From: Candidatus Bathyarchaeota archaeon
GTDB taxonomy: Archaea; Thermoproteota; Bathyarchaeia; Bathyarchaeales; DTEX01
Assembly (NCBI GenBank): GCA_021158305.1
Contig: JAGGUU010000066.1
Location: forward strand, 1 to 32,995
Direction: 5' to 3'
Length of the DNA stretch: 32,995 bases
Both the position numbers and the translations under genes were made by a program. Shown here piece by piece: positions 16,887 to 24,862 of this stretch. The notes below the pieces were generated by a model, which saw only the letters and a list, made by a program, of their open reading frames with translations, did no database searches and was not told the DNA's origin. Position 1 is the first letter of the stretch. Each line of letters opens with the position of its first letter.

Positions 16887-17004
16887 GAAGATTTACCTCT
16901 AAATTCCAGACCGCACACTCTCAGAAATATCTTACCCAAAAATCAAGAATCTTTTGCAACGATTCTAGGAAAGATAGGCTAATAAAAAAGGGGAATTTAG
17001 AGTA

Positions 17005-18018
17005 TTATGAAGTATAGACTAAGCATACGCGGTTGCCCGCTGGATCCGGATCCTTGAGAAATACTATCTTATATCCATTACTCGTCTGAGGCTCTTCGAG
17101 CTCGATTCCCATCTTTCTTAAGTATTCACAGGCGGCTTCGAAATTTGAAACTCGTATGGCTATATGATATTTAATGGGGCTAGGCGTCTTTATGATCTCT
17201 ATTCTTCCAAGTCCCTTACCTGAGATGAAATATGCCAGTCTACCCTCTTTCTTTTCAAAACCAAATGTTTTCGCATACCAATCCGCGGTTTCAGCTGCAA
17301 CCTTCTCTTCAAGGTATATTCCCGCATGCTCCACTCCTAGAAATAGCGGGGTGCCTCTAGCTTCCCGTATCCATCGAATGCAATCCTCAACCTTTCTCGT
17401 TATCGCGTCGAAGTCTCCGGCTGCAACTAGGTCTTTACGGACAAGCCTTGACCCCATACCTACGGCGACGGCGCCAGCCTTAATCCATGACGATATACTC
17501 TCCTTAGTCGCATCAACCCCTCCCGTTGGCATAAGGTTCACCCATGAACATGGCCCACGTACACTCTTAATGAACTCTGGCTTTAGCCTATTTCCAGGAA
17601 ATATTTTAATTATGTCGCATCCCATCTCTTCAGCTGCGGAGATCTCTGAGGGTGTTCCGCATCCCGGCATGTATGGGACTTTACGTCGATTACAGATCTT
17701 AGCGATCTCAGGGTTAAAGACTGGACTGACCACGAAGTTAGCTCCGCAGTTTATATAAAGGGCTGCTGTCATCGGATCGATTACTGAACCTACTCCTAGA
17801 ATCACATCATCAAATTCCTTACTACACCATTTGGCCAGTTCCGAAAATACCTGATATGCAAAGTCACCCCTATTTGTGAATTCTACTACCTTAGCTCCTC
17901 CTTTGACACATGCATGGACTATCTTCTTTGCTACTTCGACGTCTCCGTTATAAAAAAGTGGAACAAGCCCTATTTCAAGTATCTTTCCGATGACTTCATG
18001 TTTCATAAACTTTGCCAT
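17005..18018 (-). CDS. eda: KDPG/KHG aldolase (Eda type) fused to C-terminal VOC (glyoxalase-fold) domain
   Basis: Residues 1-220 are a class I KDPG aldolase: VVEFTNRG with catalytic Glu46, GVGSVIDPMTA, MPGCGTPSE, the Schiff-base Lys138 in IIKIFPG, and MPTGGV near 165. Eda proteins are usually ~205-215 residues and stop there. Here residues ~226-337 add a VOC domain: VEHAGIYL (His231), RIEII (Glu274), YHIAIRV (His285) and NRVCLVY at the end. The last metal-ligand position, usually Glu, is Cys332. The aldolase splits 2-keto-3-deoxy-6-phosphogluconate to pyruvate and glyceraldehyde-3-phosphate. The start has an ideal GGAGGTGA. It is 20 bp downstream of kdgK and clearly cotranscribed. The VOC part may bind a ligand or act on the product; this is inference. 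Confidence 0.93.
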   Translation of the reverse strand: MAKFMKHEVIGKILEIGLVPLFYNGDVEVAKKIVHACVKGGAKVVEFTNRGDFAYQVFSELAKWCSKEFDDVILGVGSVIDPMTAALYINCGANFVVSPVFNPEIAKICNRRKVPYMPGCGTPSEISAAEEMGCDIIKIFPGNRLKPEFIKSVRGPCSWVNLMPTGGVDATKESISSWIKAGAVAVGMGSRLVRKDLVAAGDFDAITRKVEDCIRWIREARGTPLFLGVEHAGIYLEEKVAAETADWYAKTFGFEKKEGRLAYFISGKGLGRIEIIKTPSPIKYHIAIRVSNFEAACEYLRKMGIELEEPQTSNGYKIVFLKDPDPAGNRVCLVYTS

Positions 18019-18038
18019 AAATCTTCACCTCCATCATT

Positions 18039-19079
18039 CTATCTAGAAACTCTACCGGAGGTTATGCCGGCGGCTATCTTCTCAACCTCTTCAATGGAGA
18101 GTATAGCTGCATCTCCGAAGATGGTATGTTTTAGACAGCCACACGCAACTGCGAAGTTTAATACCCTTTGAAGATCGTTGCCGAACTTGAGGAATCCATA
18201 GATCAAGCCGGCAGCGAAGGCATCTCCGCCTCCAACTCTGTCGACGATAGGTATTATATCATATGTCTGCGCCGTATAGAAGTTCTCGCCATCATAAAGT
18301 ACACCCGACCATGTGTTGTGACTTGCACTTATGCTTCCCCGCAGAGTAACAGCGACCTTCTTCAAATTTGGAAACTTCTCCATGAGCTTCTTCGCCACAT
18401 AAAGATATTTTTCCGCTTCAACTCTTCCCCTTAACACATCGACGCCGGGAGCTTTAATTCCGAAGACTTTTTCTGCATCTTCCTCGTTTCCTATAGCTAT
18501 ATCCGCGTACTTAACGAGTTCGCTCATTACCTCGCCTGCTGTTTTACCCCACTTCCACAGCTTACTACGATAGTTTAGATCACATGAAACCGTCAGTCCC
18601 ATGTCTCTGGCTTTTTTAACAGCTTCTAAACATGTTTCAGCGGCTCCCTCGCTTATTGCAGGTGTAATTCCGGTCCAGTGGAACCAGCAAGCATCCGAGA
18701 AGACTTTCTCCCAGTCGATCATCCCTGGCTTGATAGTTGCGAATGAAGAGTTAGCCCTATCATAGATCACTTTGCTTCCTCTCTGAGCAGCTCCTACCTC
18801 CAAGAAATATATGCCTATTCTCTCCCCGCCTCTAATGATCTTGTCCACTCCAACTCCGAACTGGCGTAGATAGTTTATGCAGGCGTCACCAATCTCATGT
18901 GGAGGAAGCCTAGTTACGTAATCAACTGGCACTCCAAAGTTTGCTAAGGCGATAGCTACATTTGCTTCTCCTCCGCCATATATTGCTTCGAAAGACCTAG
19001 CTTGGACAAACCTAAGAAAACCCGGAGGAGAGAGACGAAGCATTATCTCCCCAAACGTCACTACTTTCTTTTGCTTCAT
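18039..19079 (-). CDS. kdgK: 2-keto-3-deoxygluconate kinase (PfkB family)
   Basis: The 346-residue ribokinase-fold enzyme starts with TFGEIMLRLSPPGFLRFVQA, has the GGGEANVAIALANFGV substrate-binding region, DLNYRSKLW near 185, NEEDAEKVFG and the C-terminal PfkB signature DRVGGGDAFAAGL with catalytic Asp. It phosphorylates 2-keto-3-deoxygluconate to KDPG, the substrate of the next gene. The first 60 residues look more like bacterial KdgK than the shorter Sulfolobus-type enzyme; this is an impression that needs a tree. The ATG follows GCGGAGGAA. The minus-strand AT-rich run AATAAAAATAAAATTAAGG (about 19114-19132) is a likely TATA region. First gene of the kdgK-eda operon. Confidence 0.95.
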   Translation of the reverse strand: MKQKKVVTFGEIMLRLSPPGFLRFVQARSFEAIYGGGEANVAIALANFGVPVDYVTRLPPHEIGDACINYLRQFGVGVDKIIRGGERIGIYFLEVGAAQRGSKVIYDRANSSFATIKPGMIDWEKVFSDACWFHWTGITPAISEGAAETCLEAVKKARDMGLTVSCDLNYRSKLWKWGKTAGEVMSELVKYADIAIGNEEDAEKVFGIKAPGVDVLRGRVEAEKYLYVAKKLMEKFPNLKKVAVTLRGSISASHNTWSGVLYDGENFYTAQTYDIIPIVDRVGGGDAFAAGLIYGFLKFGNDLQRVLNFAVACGCLKHTIFGDAAILSIEEVEKIAAGITSGRVSR

Positions 19080-19245
19080 ACTAAATGGTTCCTCCGCATC
19101 CCTTTCTGTTCACGCCTTAATTTTATTTTTATTGCTATTTCAGTATTTGCTTCAGCGATGCTGCTTAGAAAAGCAGGAAGCCCCATTAATCTTTTATCTG
19201 GAAAGATGTAAATATTCCATTTAAGATCCTTTCAAGTGAACTTTA

Positions 19246-19707
19246 ATGAGTAACGATTCTCCTCTAAAAGAGAGGGTCGAGGAAGAATTTAAAGAGGAAG
19301 ATGTAAATCTTAATAGGCTTGTTGAGACTTTGATGGAGAGCTTCTTAAGATCAAATAGCAATTATGGAGCAATAACAGATATAGAGACGGATATCGACCG
19401 AATCTACGATTTAGTTAGAGAATGCATAGAAAAGAGAAAGATGGAAGTTTACGCGCTTAAGATTGACGATCGTATTTTACTCTCTAAGACGAATGAGGAA
19501 TTCAGCGATATCTATGATGTGATAAAGGAATGCTCTGATCTTCAGATCAAGAAGGACATGATTGAGATCTGGGATGATGCAAAGAATAAAATCTTACACT
19601 TGCTAGTTATACCTATTAGGAAGCATTTTCCGTTAAGGTATAAAAGCTCGAGGCAGAAGCTGGAGATTATAAAGAAGATATCATCCATGACGTGGTCTGC
19701 TGATTAA
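19246..19707 (+). CDS. Uncharacterised soluble protein
   Basis: I do not recognise this 153-residue protein. The first ~60 residues are acidic and helical (KERVEEEFKEEDVNLNRLVETLMESFL). Then comes an alternating segment: MEVYALKIDDRILLSK, EIWDDAKNKILHLLVIPI, and a basic tail HFPLRYKSSRQKLEIIKKI. The pattern helix - strand - helix - strand suggests a small alpha/beta or roadblock-like domain, but no motif allows assignment. There are no membrane segments or cysteine clusters. The ATG at 19246 lacks a strong SD. It is divergent from kdgK and convergent with rps12. Real coding is likely from the even length of the frame and archaeal-like codon use. Confidence 0.7.
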   Translation: MSNDSPLKERVEEEFKEEDVNLNRLVETLMESFLRSNSNYGAITDIETDIDRIYDLVRECIEKRKMEVYALKIDDRILLSKTNEEFSDIYDVIKECSDLQIKKDMIEIWDDAKNKILHLLVIPIRKHFPLRYKSSRQKLEIIKKISSMTWSAD

Positions 19708-19757
19708 TCTCCCTTTTGAATTAAGAAACAGATTAAAAGTTTACCTACGTGAGAAGC

Positions 19758-20195
19758 TTACCTCAAAGGCTTCTCCTTCTTTCCCAGAACCAGCTCCTTG
19801 AGAGAAACACCGTTAACCATGCTAACCTTCCATCTAACTCCTGGAATGTCTCCCATCGCGCCGCCTTGGGAGCCGCCTATTCCCTCAACGATTACTTCGT
19901 CATGCTCATCGACAACGTTTAATGCGCCGTCTCCTGGAAGGAAGGCGGTTATAACTTTCCCATTCTTTATGAGCTGAACGCGGACACATTTCCTTATGGC
20001 ACTGTTTGGCTGCTTACTTTCACGACCAACTTTCTCTAAGACTATTCCGCGGGCCATAGGGGCGCCTTCAAGAGGATCCGATTTAACATCCAGTCTAAGC
20101 TTGCGTCGTTTATAGTCGATGTCACTCCATCTCCACTTCTTCCTATTTAAACGCAATTTCCTAGCAGCAAACATTCCCTTAGGAGACTTGCCCAT
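19758..20195 (-). CDS. rps12: Small-subunit ribosomal protein uS12
   Basis: The 145-residue protein is the archaeal/eukaryotic length of S12 (S23e type). It carries [13 protein letters not shown] at the N-terminus, [19 protein letters not shown] in the decoding loop, FLPGDGALN and [18 protein letters not shown]. It lines the decoding centre of the 30S subunit. ATG at 20195 follows AGAGGAAGAATC. It is the last gene of the RNAP cluster, separated from nusA by 97 bp that contain a TATA-like AAATGTTTAAGAATG, so it may also have its own promoter. In many archaea rps7 follows directly; here the next gene is the unrelated ORF at 19246 on the opposite strand. Confidence 0.98.
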   Translation of the reverse strand: MGKSPKGMFAARKLRLNRKKWRWSDIDYKRRKLRLDVKSDPLEGAPMARGIVLEKVGRESKQPNSAIRKCVRVQLIKNGKVITAFLPGDGALNVVDEHDEVIVEGIGGSQGGAMGDIPGVRWKVSMVNGVSLKELVLGKKEKPLR

Positions 20196-20292
20196 TTTTG
20201 ATTCTTCCTCTTTAGACTCTATTAATAAAGCAGTGACGAAAAAACATTCTTAAACATTTCTATTTTTCGATGTCATCTACGTGTGGAGATGC

Positions 20293-20733
20293 TTAAAGTA
20301 TGGAAACGTTGCTTATGTCGAAGTATCGTTTAGCTAAGAATCTGATTCTTTCAGCATTCTTTCCATTCTTTCCAATGGCTATTCCCTTATCCCTCGGATC
20401 CACAGAGACAACCGCTATCTTTTTTCCATCAGTCCTCTGAGTTATTCGTATCTCTCTAAGTCTGGCTGGACGCAGAGCGTTCCTTATGAATGTTACTGGA
20501 TTATCAGAGAATTCAATGACTTCATGCTTTTTCCCAGTCATCTTCTCAAGTAGACTGATGTTTTTCCCTCGTTTTCCGATAGCCATACCTGCTTCTCCTT
20601 CTTTCACAACGTAGATTATCCGGTTATTCTCATCGTCTATTATGCAATCTCTCACAGTCGCCCCAGTGATGCTTTCAAATAATGATATGAACTGTAATTC
20701 ACGATTCGTGAATTTTATTCCCTTAGACATCAT
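20293..20733 (-). CDS. nusA: NusA-like transcription factor (two KH domains)
   Basis: The 146-residue protein is the short archaeal NusA, without the N-terminal RNAP-binding and S1 domains of bacterial NusA. It has two KH-type RNA-binding motifs: GMAIGKRGKNISLLEKM near residue 50 and GIAIGKNGKNAERIRFLA near 120. The N-terminus KFTNRELQFISLFESITGATV is typical. It is thought to bind nascent RNA during elongation or termination. Two ATG codons stand in tandem (20733 and 20730); GGTGG precedes them. Its first codons overlap the end of rpl30e by 11 bp, indicating translational coupling. Confidence 0.95.
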   Translation of the reverse strand: MMSKGIKFTNRELQFISLFESITGATVRDCIIDDENNRIIYVVKEGEAGMAIGKRGKNISLLEKMTGKKHEVIEFSDNPVTFIRNALRPARLREIRITQRTDGKKIAVVSVDPRDKGIAIGKNGKNAERIRFLAKRYFDISNVSIL

Positions 20734-21034
20734 TCTCGCTCGCCACCTTTAATATGTCTGAGTCTCCAGGATCTCTTATGGCTAGAACCGAAACAGAGAA
20801 AGGTTTTCCACAGACTCTACCTAGCTCTATATTATTTCTCGAAGATACAACAAAGGGGATTCTTGAAATTTTACAGTATTTCTCTATATCTTTTCGGATA
20901 TTACCCGGACAGTTAGATGCTAATACTACTAGCCGAACTTTACCAGTCATAACATTTTTTATGGTCGAGTTGGCGCCAAATAATACTTTACCCGTCTTCA
21001 CAGCGACTCCAAGTGCCCGATCAAGATTCACCAC
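20723..21034 (-). CDS. rpl30e: Large-subunit ribosomal protein eL30
   Basis: This is a 103-residue L7Ae/L30e-fold protein. LDRALGVAVKTGKVLFGANSTIKN is the N-terminal signature, then VRLVVLASNCPGNIRKDIEKYC, and IPFVVSSRNNIELGRVCGKPFSVSVLAI matches the C-terminal strand and helix of eL30. It binds kink-turn RNA in the 50S subunit. It starts at GTG 21034 (second GTG next to it) behind GAGGTGA inside the end of rpoA, overlapping rpoA by 14 bp. The position between rpoA and nusA is the conserved archaeal order. Confidence 0.97.
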   Translation of the reverse strand: MVNLDRALGVAVKTGKVLFGANSTIKNVMTGKVRLVVLASNCPGNIRKDIEKYCKISRIPFVVSSRNNIELGRVCGKPFSVSVLAIRDPGDSDILKVASENDV

Positions 21035-24000
21035 TGGACTTCACCTCACTGCTTTTTGATGGCATAGCGGACATGTAAATGTCGACTAATCCTGTACCTA
21101 TGGGAATGAATTGGCCAACTATTACATTCTCGGTGACGCCTTTAAGATTATCGGTTTCTCCTCTAACAGCGGCTTCGACAATATTTGGAACGGTTATCTC
21201 GAATGCTGCTCGAGCAAGTACGCTTGCCTTCTCTCCGCTTACTCCATGTCTACCTATCTGTCTAACCTCGCCAGTCGCGGTCATAATATCCGCTACGAGC
21301 ATTATATGTCGAATGTCCACGTCAAGACCCTGCTCTTCAAGCACTGATGATGCTTCTCTTATAAGAGCGTTTCTGGCAGCCTCTATTCCAAGAGTCTCCG
21401 CGATTTCATGAATGTTGTTAGTAGTTGTTCTCGTCGGATCGACTCCTTCGACCTCAAGAACTTTTGGCAGGTTTGAGCCATCCGTCCTTATGATCCATCT
21501 TCCCTCCTCCTCAGACACGAGTATTCTTTTGATTCCTGGAATTCCCTTAATGCGCATTGATGATATCTGACTTAGAAGTCTCTTTGGATCTACAGGTTTC
21601 TTCGAGTCGACGAAGATTTTATTATCTTCCACCTTTACAAGATACTTTTGTTTCTCTAGAACCTCAACTAAATCATTCATCGTTACGCCTCTCTCCCTCA
21701 TCTTCGCCGGATCTGTCTCTATTATTATTCCTCCAGTCTCCGGATTGATGAAGACCTCAGAGGCTACGTCTTCAACAGTCGTGTGGAGAATCCTCCGCGC
21801 AACTTCTGTCGCCTTCTCTCTGCTCTTGCCATACTCTTCATTTAAGTAGATCGTCATGATCGGTGTTGATGGTTCCCTTCTCGCATCAACTATCTCGATG
21901 AGGCGCGGTAAACCTATCGTTACGTTCATTTCTCTAACACCTGCGTAATGGAAGGTTCTTAGGGTCATCTGAGTGCCGGGTTCACCGATCGATTGAGCTG
22001 CCACTATTCCAATAGCCTCTCCCGGCTCAACGAGAGAACGCTTGTAGTGTTCAACTGTTGATCTGATAGCCAAGTCTGCTCCCTTTGCACTTAACTTTGC
22101 ACGTGAAAGGTTCGTTCTGAGCTCATCTAGAAGTAAAGGTGTCAGCTGGTTCTTCACTTTTTCTAGGCTTTTCTCGATATATTCTTTAGAGGCTGGTTTT
22201 CTCCCTTCATCGATCAGCTTTATCTGATCGACAAGCCGCGCAACGTTTACCGCCTTTCCATGATCGCTCTTCGCAGGGTCAACTCCATCTTCTCCATACT
22301 TAAACTGTATGATATCTCCAGTCGAGTTTCTGACGGTGCCGTCATATTCGACTCTAAGATGCTCCATCGCGTTTATCAGCCTTCTCTGCATGTACCCGCT
22401 CTGCTGGGTTCGCACAGCAGTGTCCACAAGTCCCTCACGACCACCCATAGCATGGAAGAAGAACTCCACGGGATCCAGTCCATCACGATAAGATGAGTAG
22501 ACAAAGCCACGGGCTTTCGGCGAAGCATCTCCAACTTTAAAGTGTGGAAGAGCCCTGTTCATGTAGCCTCTCATAATTCTTTTGCCACGTACTGACTGTT
22601 GTCCCAGACATGCGGACATCTGACCTATATTGATCGTGGAGCCTCTAGCTCCGCTTCTCGTCATTATCACCCCAGCGTTATTCATGCTTAGATCAGCATC
22701 GGCTATGTCTCCAGCCTTAGTTCTAGCCTTAGCTAATTCGTTCATAACGTAGATCTCGAATGAGTCCTCAAGGGTTAATCCTGGAAGCCGCTCCAGCGTT
22801 CCTTTACGTAGCTGCTCGGTGAATTCTGAAACCTTCTTTTCAGCGATGCTTATCACCTCTCTGATCTTCTTCTTGGCTTCTGAGGATAGGTTCAGTTCTT
22901 CGTAGGAGAAGGAAAAGCCGCGCATAGTTATGAATCGGGTGAGAAGCTTACTTATGCTATTGAGGAATCTCCTCGCAGCCTCAGTTCCATAATCTTTTAT
23001 AAGTCTATGCAGAATGCTTTCGGACTTTTCAGCTCCTATAGAGTTTTTATCTATTACTCCGCATATCAGCTCTCCGTTCTTTATAACTACGTATGCATCA
23101 TATGGGCATTTCTCACGTAGGCAAACATCACAGTTTCTGCATATGCTGGCCTTGAGAGAGTAGCTGAAGTCCTTAGGGAGAAAGAGGCTGAATATCTGCT
23201 TGCCAGTCCATAGCTCTTGAGGCTTCTTTATCGCTGGCTCAGGAATCTCCCCCTCGTATCCAGCCGCCATCAAAAGCTTGCAGACTTCCTTTTTAGTGAG
23301 AAGTGTGGATTTTCGGGTGAGGAGATAAGCAGCCGTTATGAAGTCTCTGATAGCACCTATTATTGGACCGCCGAATCTTGGAGAGAGAATATGATCCTGA
23401 ACCTGCATTAGGATTCGAGCTTCAGTCTGAGCCTCTTCGCTCTGGGGGACATGCAGGTTCATTTCGTCTCCGTCGAAATCCGCGTTATATGGCGGGCAGA
23501 CGCAGAGGTGAAGACGGAAAGTCTTGTAGGGGAGAACTTTAACGTAATGCGCCATTATAGACATGCGATGAAGGGACGGCTGCCTATTGAATATTACTAT
23601 GTCTCCGTCTCGCAGATGCCTCTCAACAATGAATCCGGGCTCTAGAGACTCGGCAATCTTCTCTCTATCAATAACGAATTCTAGCCTAACTCGCTTGCCG
23701 TCTGGTCTTATAAGGTAAAGAGCTCCAGGATACTTTTCCGGCCCGTTGATAATTAGCTTTCTCATCTCCTCAATATTCCATGGAGTAACCTTTTCTGGAA
23801 CAGAAAGCTTCCTAGCTATTTCTAGGGGAACTCCAACCTCATTGATATCTAGGTTTGGATCTGGACTTATAACTGTACGCGCTGAGAAATCAACGCGTTT
23901 TCCGGATAGATTTGTTCTGAATCTTCCTTCTTTCCCCTTAAGCCGTTGCGATAGAGTCTTCAAAGCTCGTCCTGAGCGATGCCTAGCTGGAGGGATACCG

Positions 24001-24860
24001 GAGGATTCATTATTGAAATAGGTTGTTACGTGATACTCAAGGAGCTCTGTTAAGTCTTGAATTATAAGTGTTGGAGCTCCAGCTTCCAAGTTCTCTTTGA
24101 GCCTTTCATTTATTCTAATGACATCTACAAGTTTGTGGGTAAGATCGTCCTCAGATCTTATTCCAGACTCTAGGGTGATCGATGGTCTAACATAGACTGG
24201 TGGGACTGGAAGAACTTGAAGTATCATCCATTCTGGACGAGCGTGCTCAGGATCGTATCCTAGAATCTTTAGATCTTCATCGGGTATTCTCTCAAATCTT
24301 TCCCTTATCATGCTTGCGGTTAGCCGCTGCACGCCTTTTTCCGTATGTTCATAGAAGATCGTAGGCTTAACGAATTCTATCTTGTATTGTTTCGCCCCGC
24401 AGTGGGGACACTGCATTATTGATTTAGCATGCTCAAGAAGATTGCGGTAAAAGGAGCCCGGAACCTCTCCAAGTAGCTTCTTGATCTCCTCACTCTGAGC
24501 CTTAGCCTTCGATATATTTTTATCGTCAAGCAGGATTCTGCCGCAGTTTCTACAGAACGCTTGAAGGAAGTCGTGAATATTCTTAGTGAATTCGACATGT
24601 ATTATTGGAACAGCCAGTTCAATGTGGCCAAAGTGACCCGGGCACTTTGTCGCTGTGTTACCACATGTCCCGCATCTTTGCCCCGGCTCCAGAACCCCGA
24701 GTCTATTATCCATCAGCCCTGAGGGTATCACTGCTCCGTCTTCATCATACGTATCCGCCGTTTTTATCTCCGCAACTGAAAGCTTACGTATCTCCTGAGG
24801 GGAGAGTATTCCGAAACGGATGGCGTCAATAACTTTTCCGTAAGATTCCTCAACCGCCAT
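21021..24860 (-). CDS. rpoA: DNA-directed RNA polymerase subunit A, unsplit (A'+A'')
   Basis: The 1279-residue largest subunit contains both parts that are separate genes (rpoA1, rpoA2) in Euryarchaeota and Crenarchaeota. The zinc-binding clamp motif CGTCGNTATKCPGHFGHIEL is near residue 62. The catalytic loop NADFDGDEMNLH, coordinating Mg, is roughly at 460. Trigger-loop and bridge-helix markers ARGSTINIGQMSACLGQQ and GEAIGIVAAQSIGEPGTQMT follow. The A'-A'' junction (around 880, after VRNSTGDIIQFKYGEDG) is continuous with no stop or frameshift. ATG at 24860 follows GAGAGGGC and is 2 bp from the rpoB stop. It encodes the active-site half of RNA polymerase. Confidence 0.98.
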   Translation of the reverse strand: MAVEESYGKVIDAIRFGILSPQEIRKLSVAEIKTADTYDEDGAVIPSGLMDNRLGVLEPGQRCGTCGNTATKCPGHFGHIELAVPIIHVEFTKNIHDFLQAFCRNCGRILLDDKNISKAKAQSEEIKKLLGEVPGSFYRNLLEHAKSIMQCPHCGAKQYKIEFVKPTIFYEHTEKGVQRLTASMIRERFERIPDEDLKILGYDPEHARPEWMILQVLPVPPVYVRPSITLESGIRSEDDLTHKLVDVIRINERLKENLEAGAPTLIIQDLTELLEYHVTTYFNNESSGIPPARHRSGRALKTLSQRLKGKEGRFRTNLSGKRVDFSARTVISPDPNLDINEVGVPLEIARKLSVPEKVTPWNIEEMRKLIINGPEKYPGALYLIRPDGKRVRLEFVIDREKIAESLEPGFIVERHLRDGDIVIFNRQPSLHRMSIMAHYVKVLPYKTFRLHLCVCPPYNADFDGDEMNLHVPQSEEAQTEARILMQVQDHILSPRFGGPIIGAIRDFITAAYLLTRKSTLLTKKEVCKLLMAAGYEGEIPEPAIKKPQELWTGKQIFSLFLPKDFSYSLKASICRNCDVCLREKCPYDAYVVIKNGELICGVIDKNSIGAEKSESILHRLIKDYGTEAARRFLNSISKLLTRFITMRGFSFSYEELNLSSEAKKKIREVISIAEKKVSEFTEQLRKGTLERLPGLTLEDSFEIYVMNELAKARTKAGDIADADLSMNNAGVIMTRSGARGSTINIGQMSACLGQQSVRGKRIMRGYMNRALPHFKVGDASPKARGFVYSSYRDGLDPVEFFFHAMGGREGLVDTAVRTQQSGYMQRRLINAMEHLRVEYDGTVRNSTGDIIQFKYGEDGVDPAKSDHGKAVNVARLVDQIKLIDEGRKPASKEYIEKSLEKVKNQLTPLLLDELRTNLSRAKLSAKGADLAIRSTVEHYKRSLVEPGEAIGIVAAQSIGEPGTQMTLRTFHYAGVREMNVTIGLPRLIEIVDARREPSTPIMTIYLNEEYGKSREKATEVARRILHTTVEDVASEVFINPETGGIIIETDPAKMRERGVTMNDLVEVLEKQKYLVKVEDNKIFVDSKKPVDPKRLLSQISSMRIKGIPGIKRILVSEEEGRWIIRTDGSNLPKVLEVEGVDPTRTTTNNIHEIAETLGIEAARNALIREASSVLEEQGLDVDIRHIMLVADIMTATGEVRQIGRHGVSGEKASVLARAAFEITVPNIVEAAVRGETDNLKGVTENVIVGQFIPIGTGLVDIYMSAMPSKSSEVKSSGES

Positions 24861-24862
24861 CT

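Noticed and set aside
17174-17758. 194-aa plus-strand ORF opposite the aldolase gene
   Set aside because: It is a long antisense frame caused by codon bias of the aldolase-VOC gene; composition is shadow-like and no motif is present.
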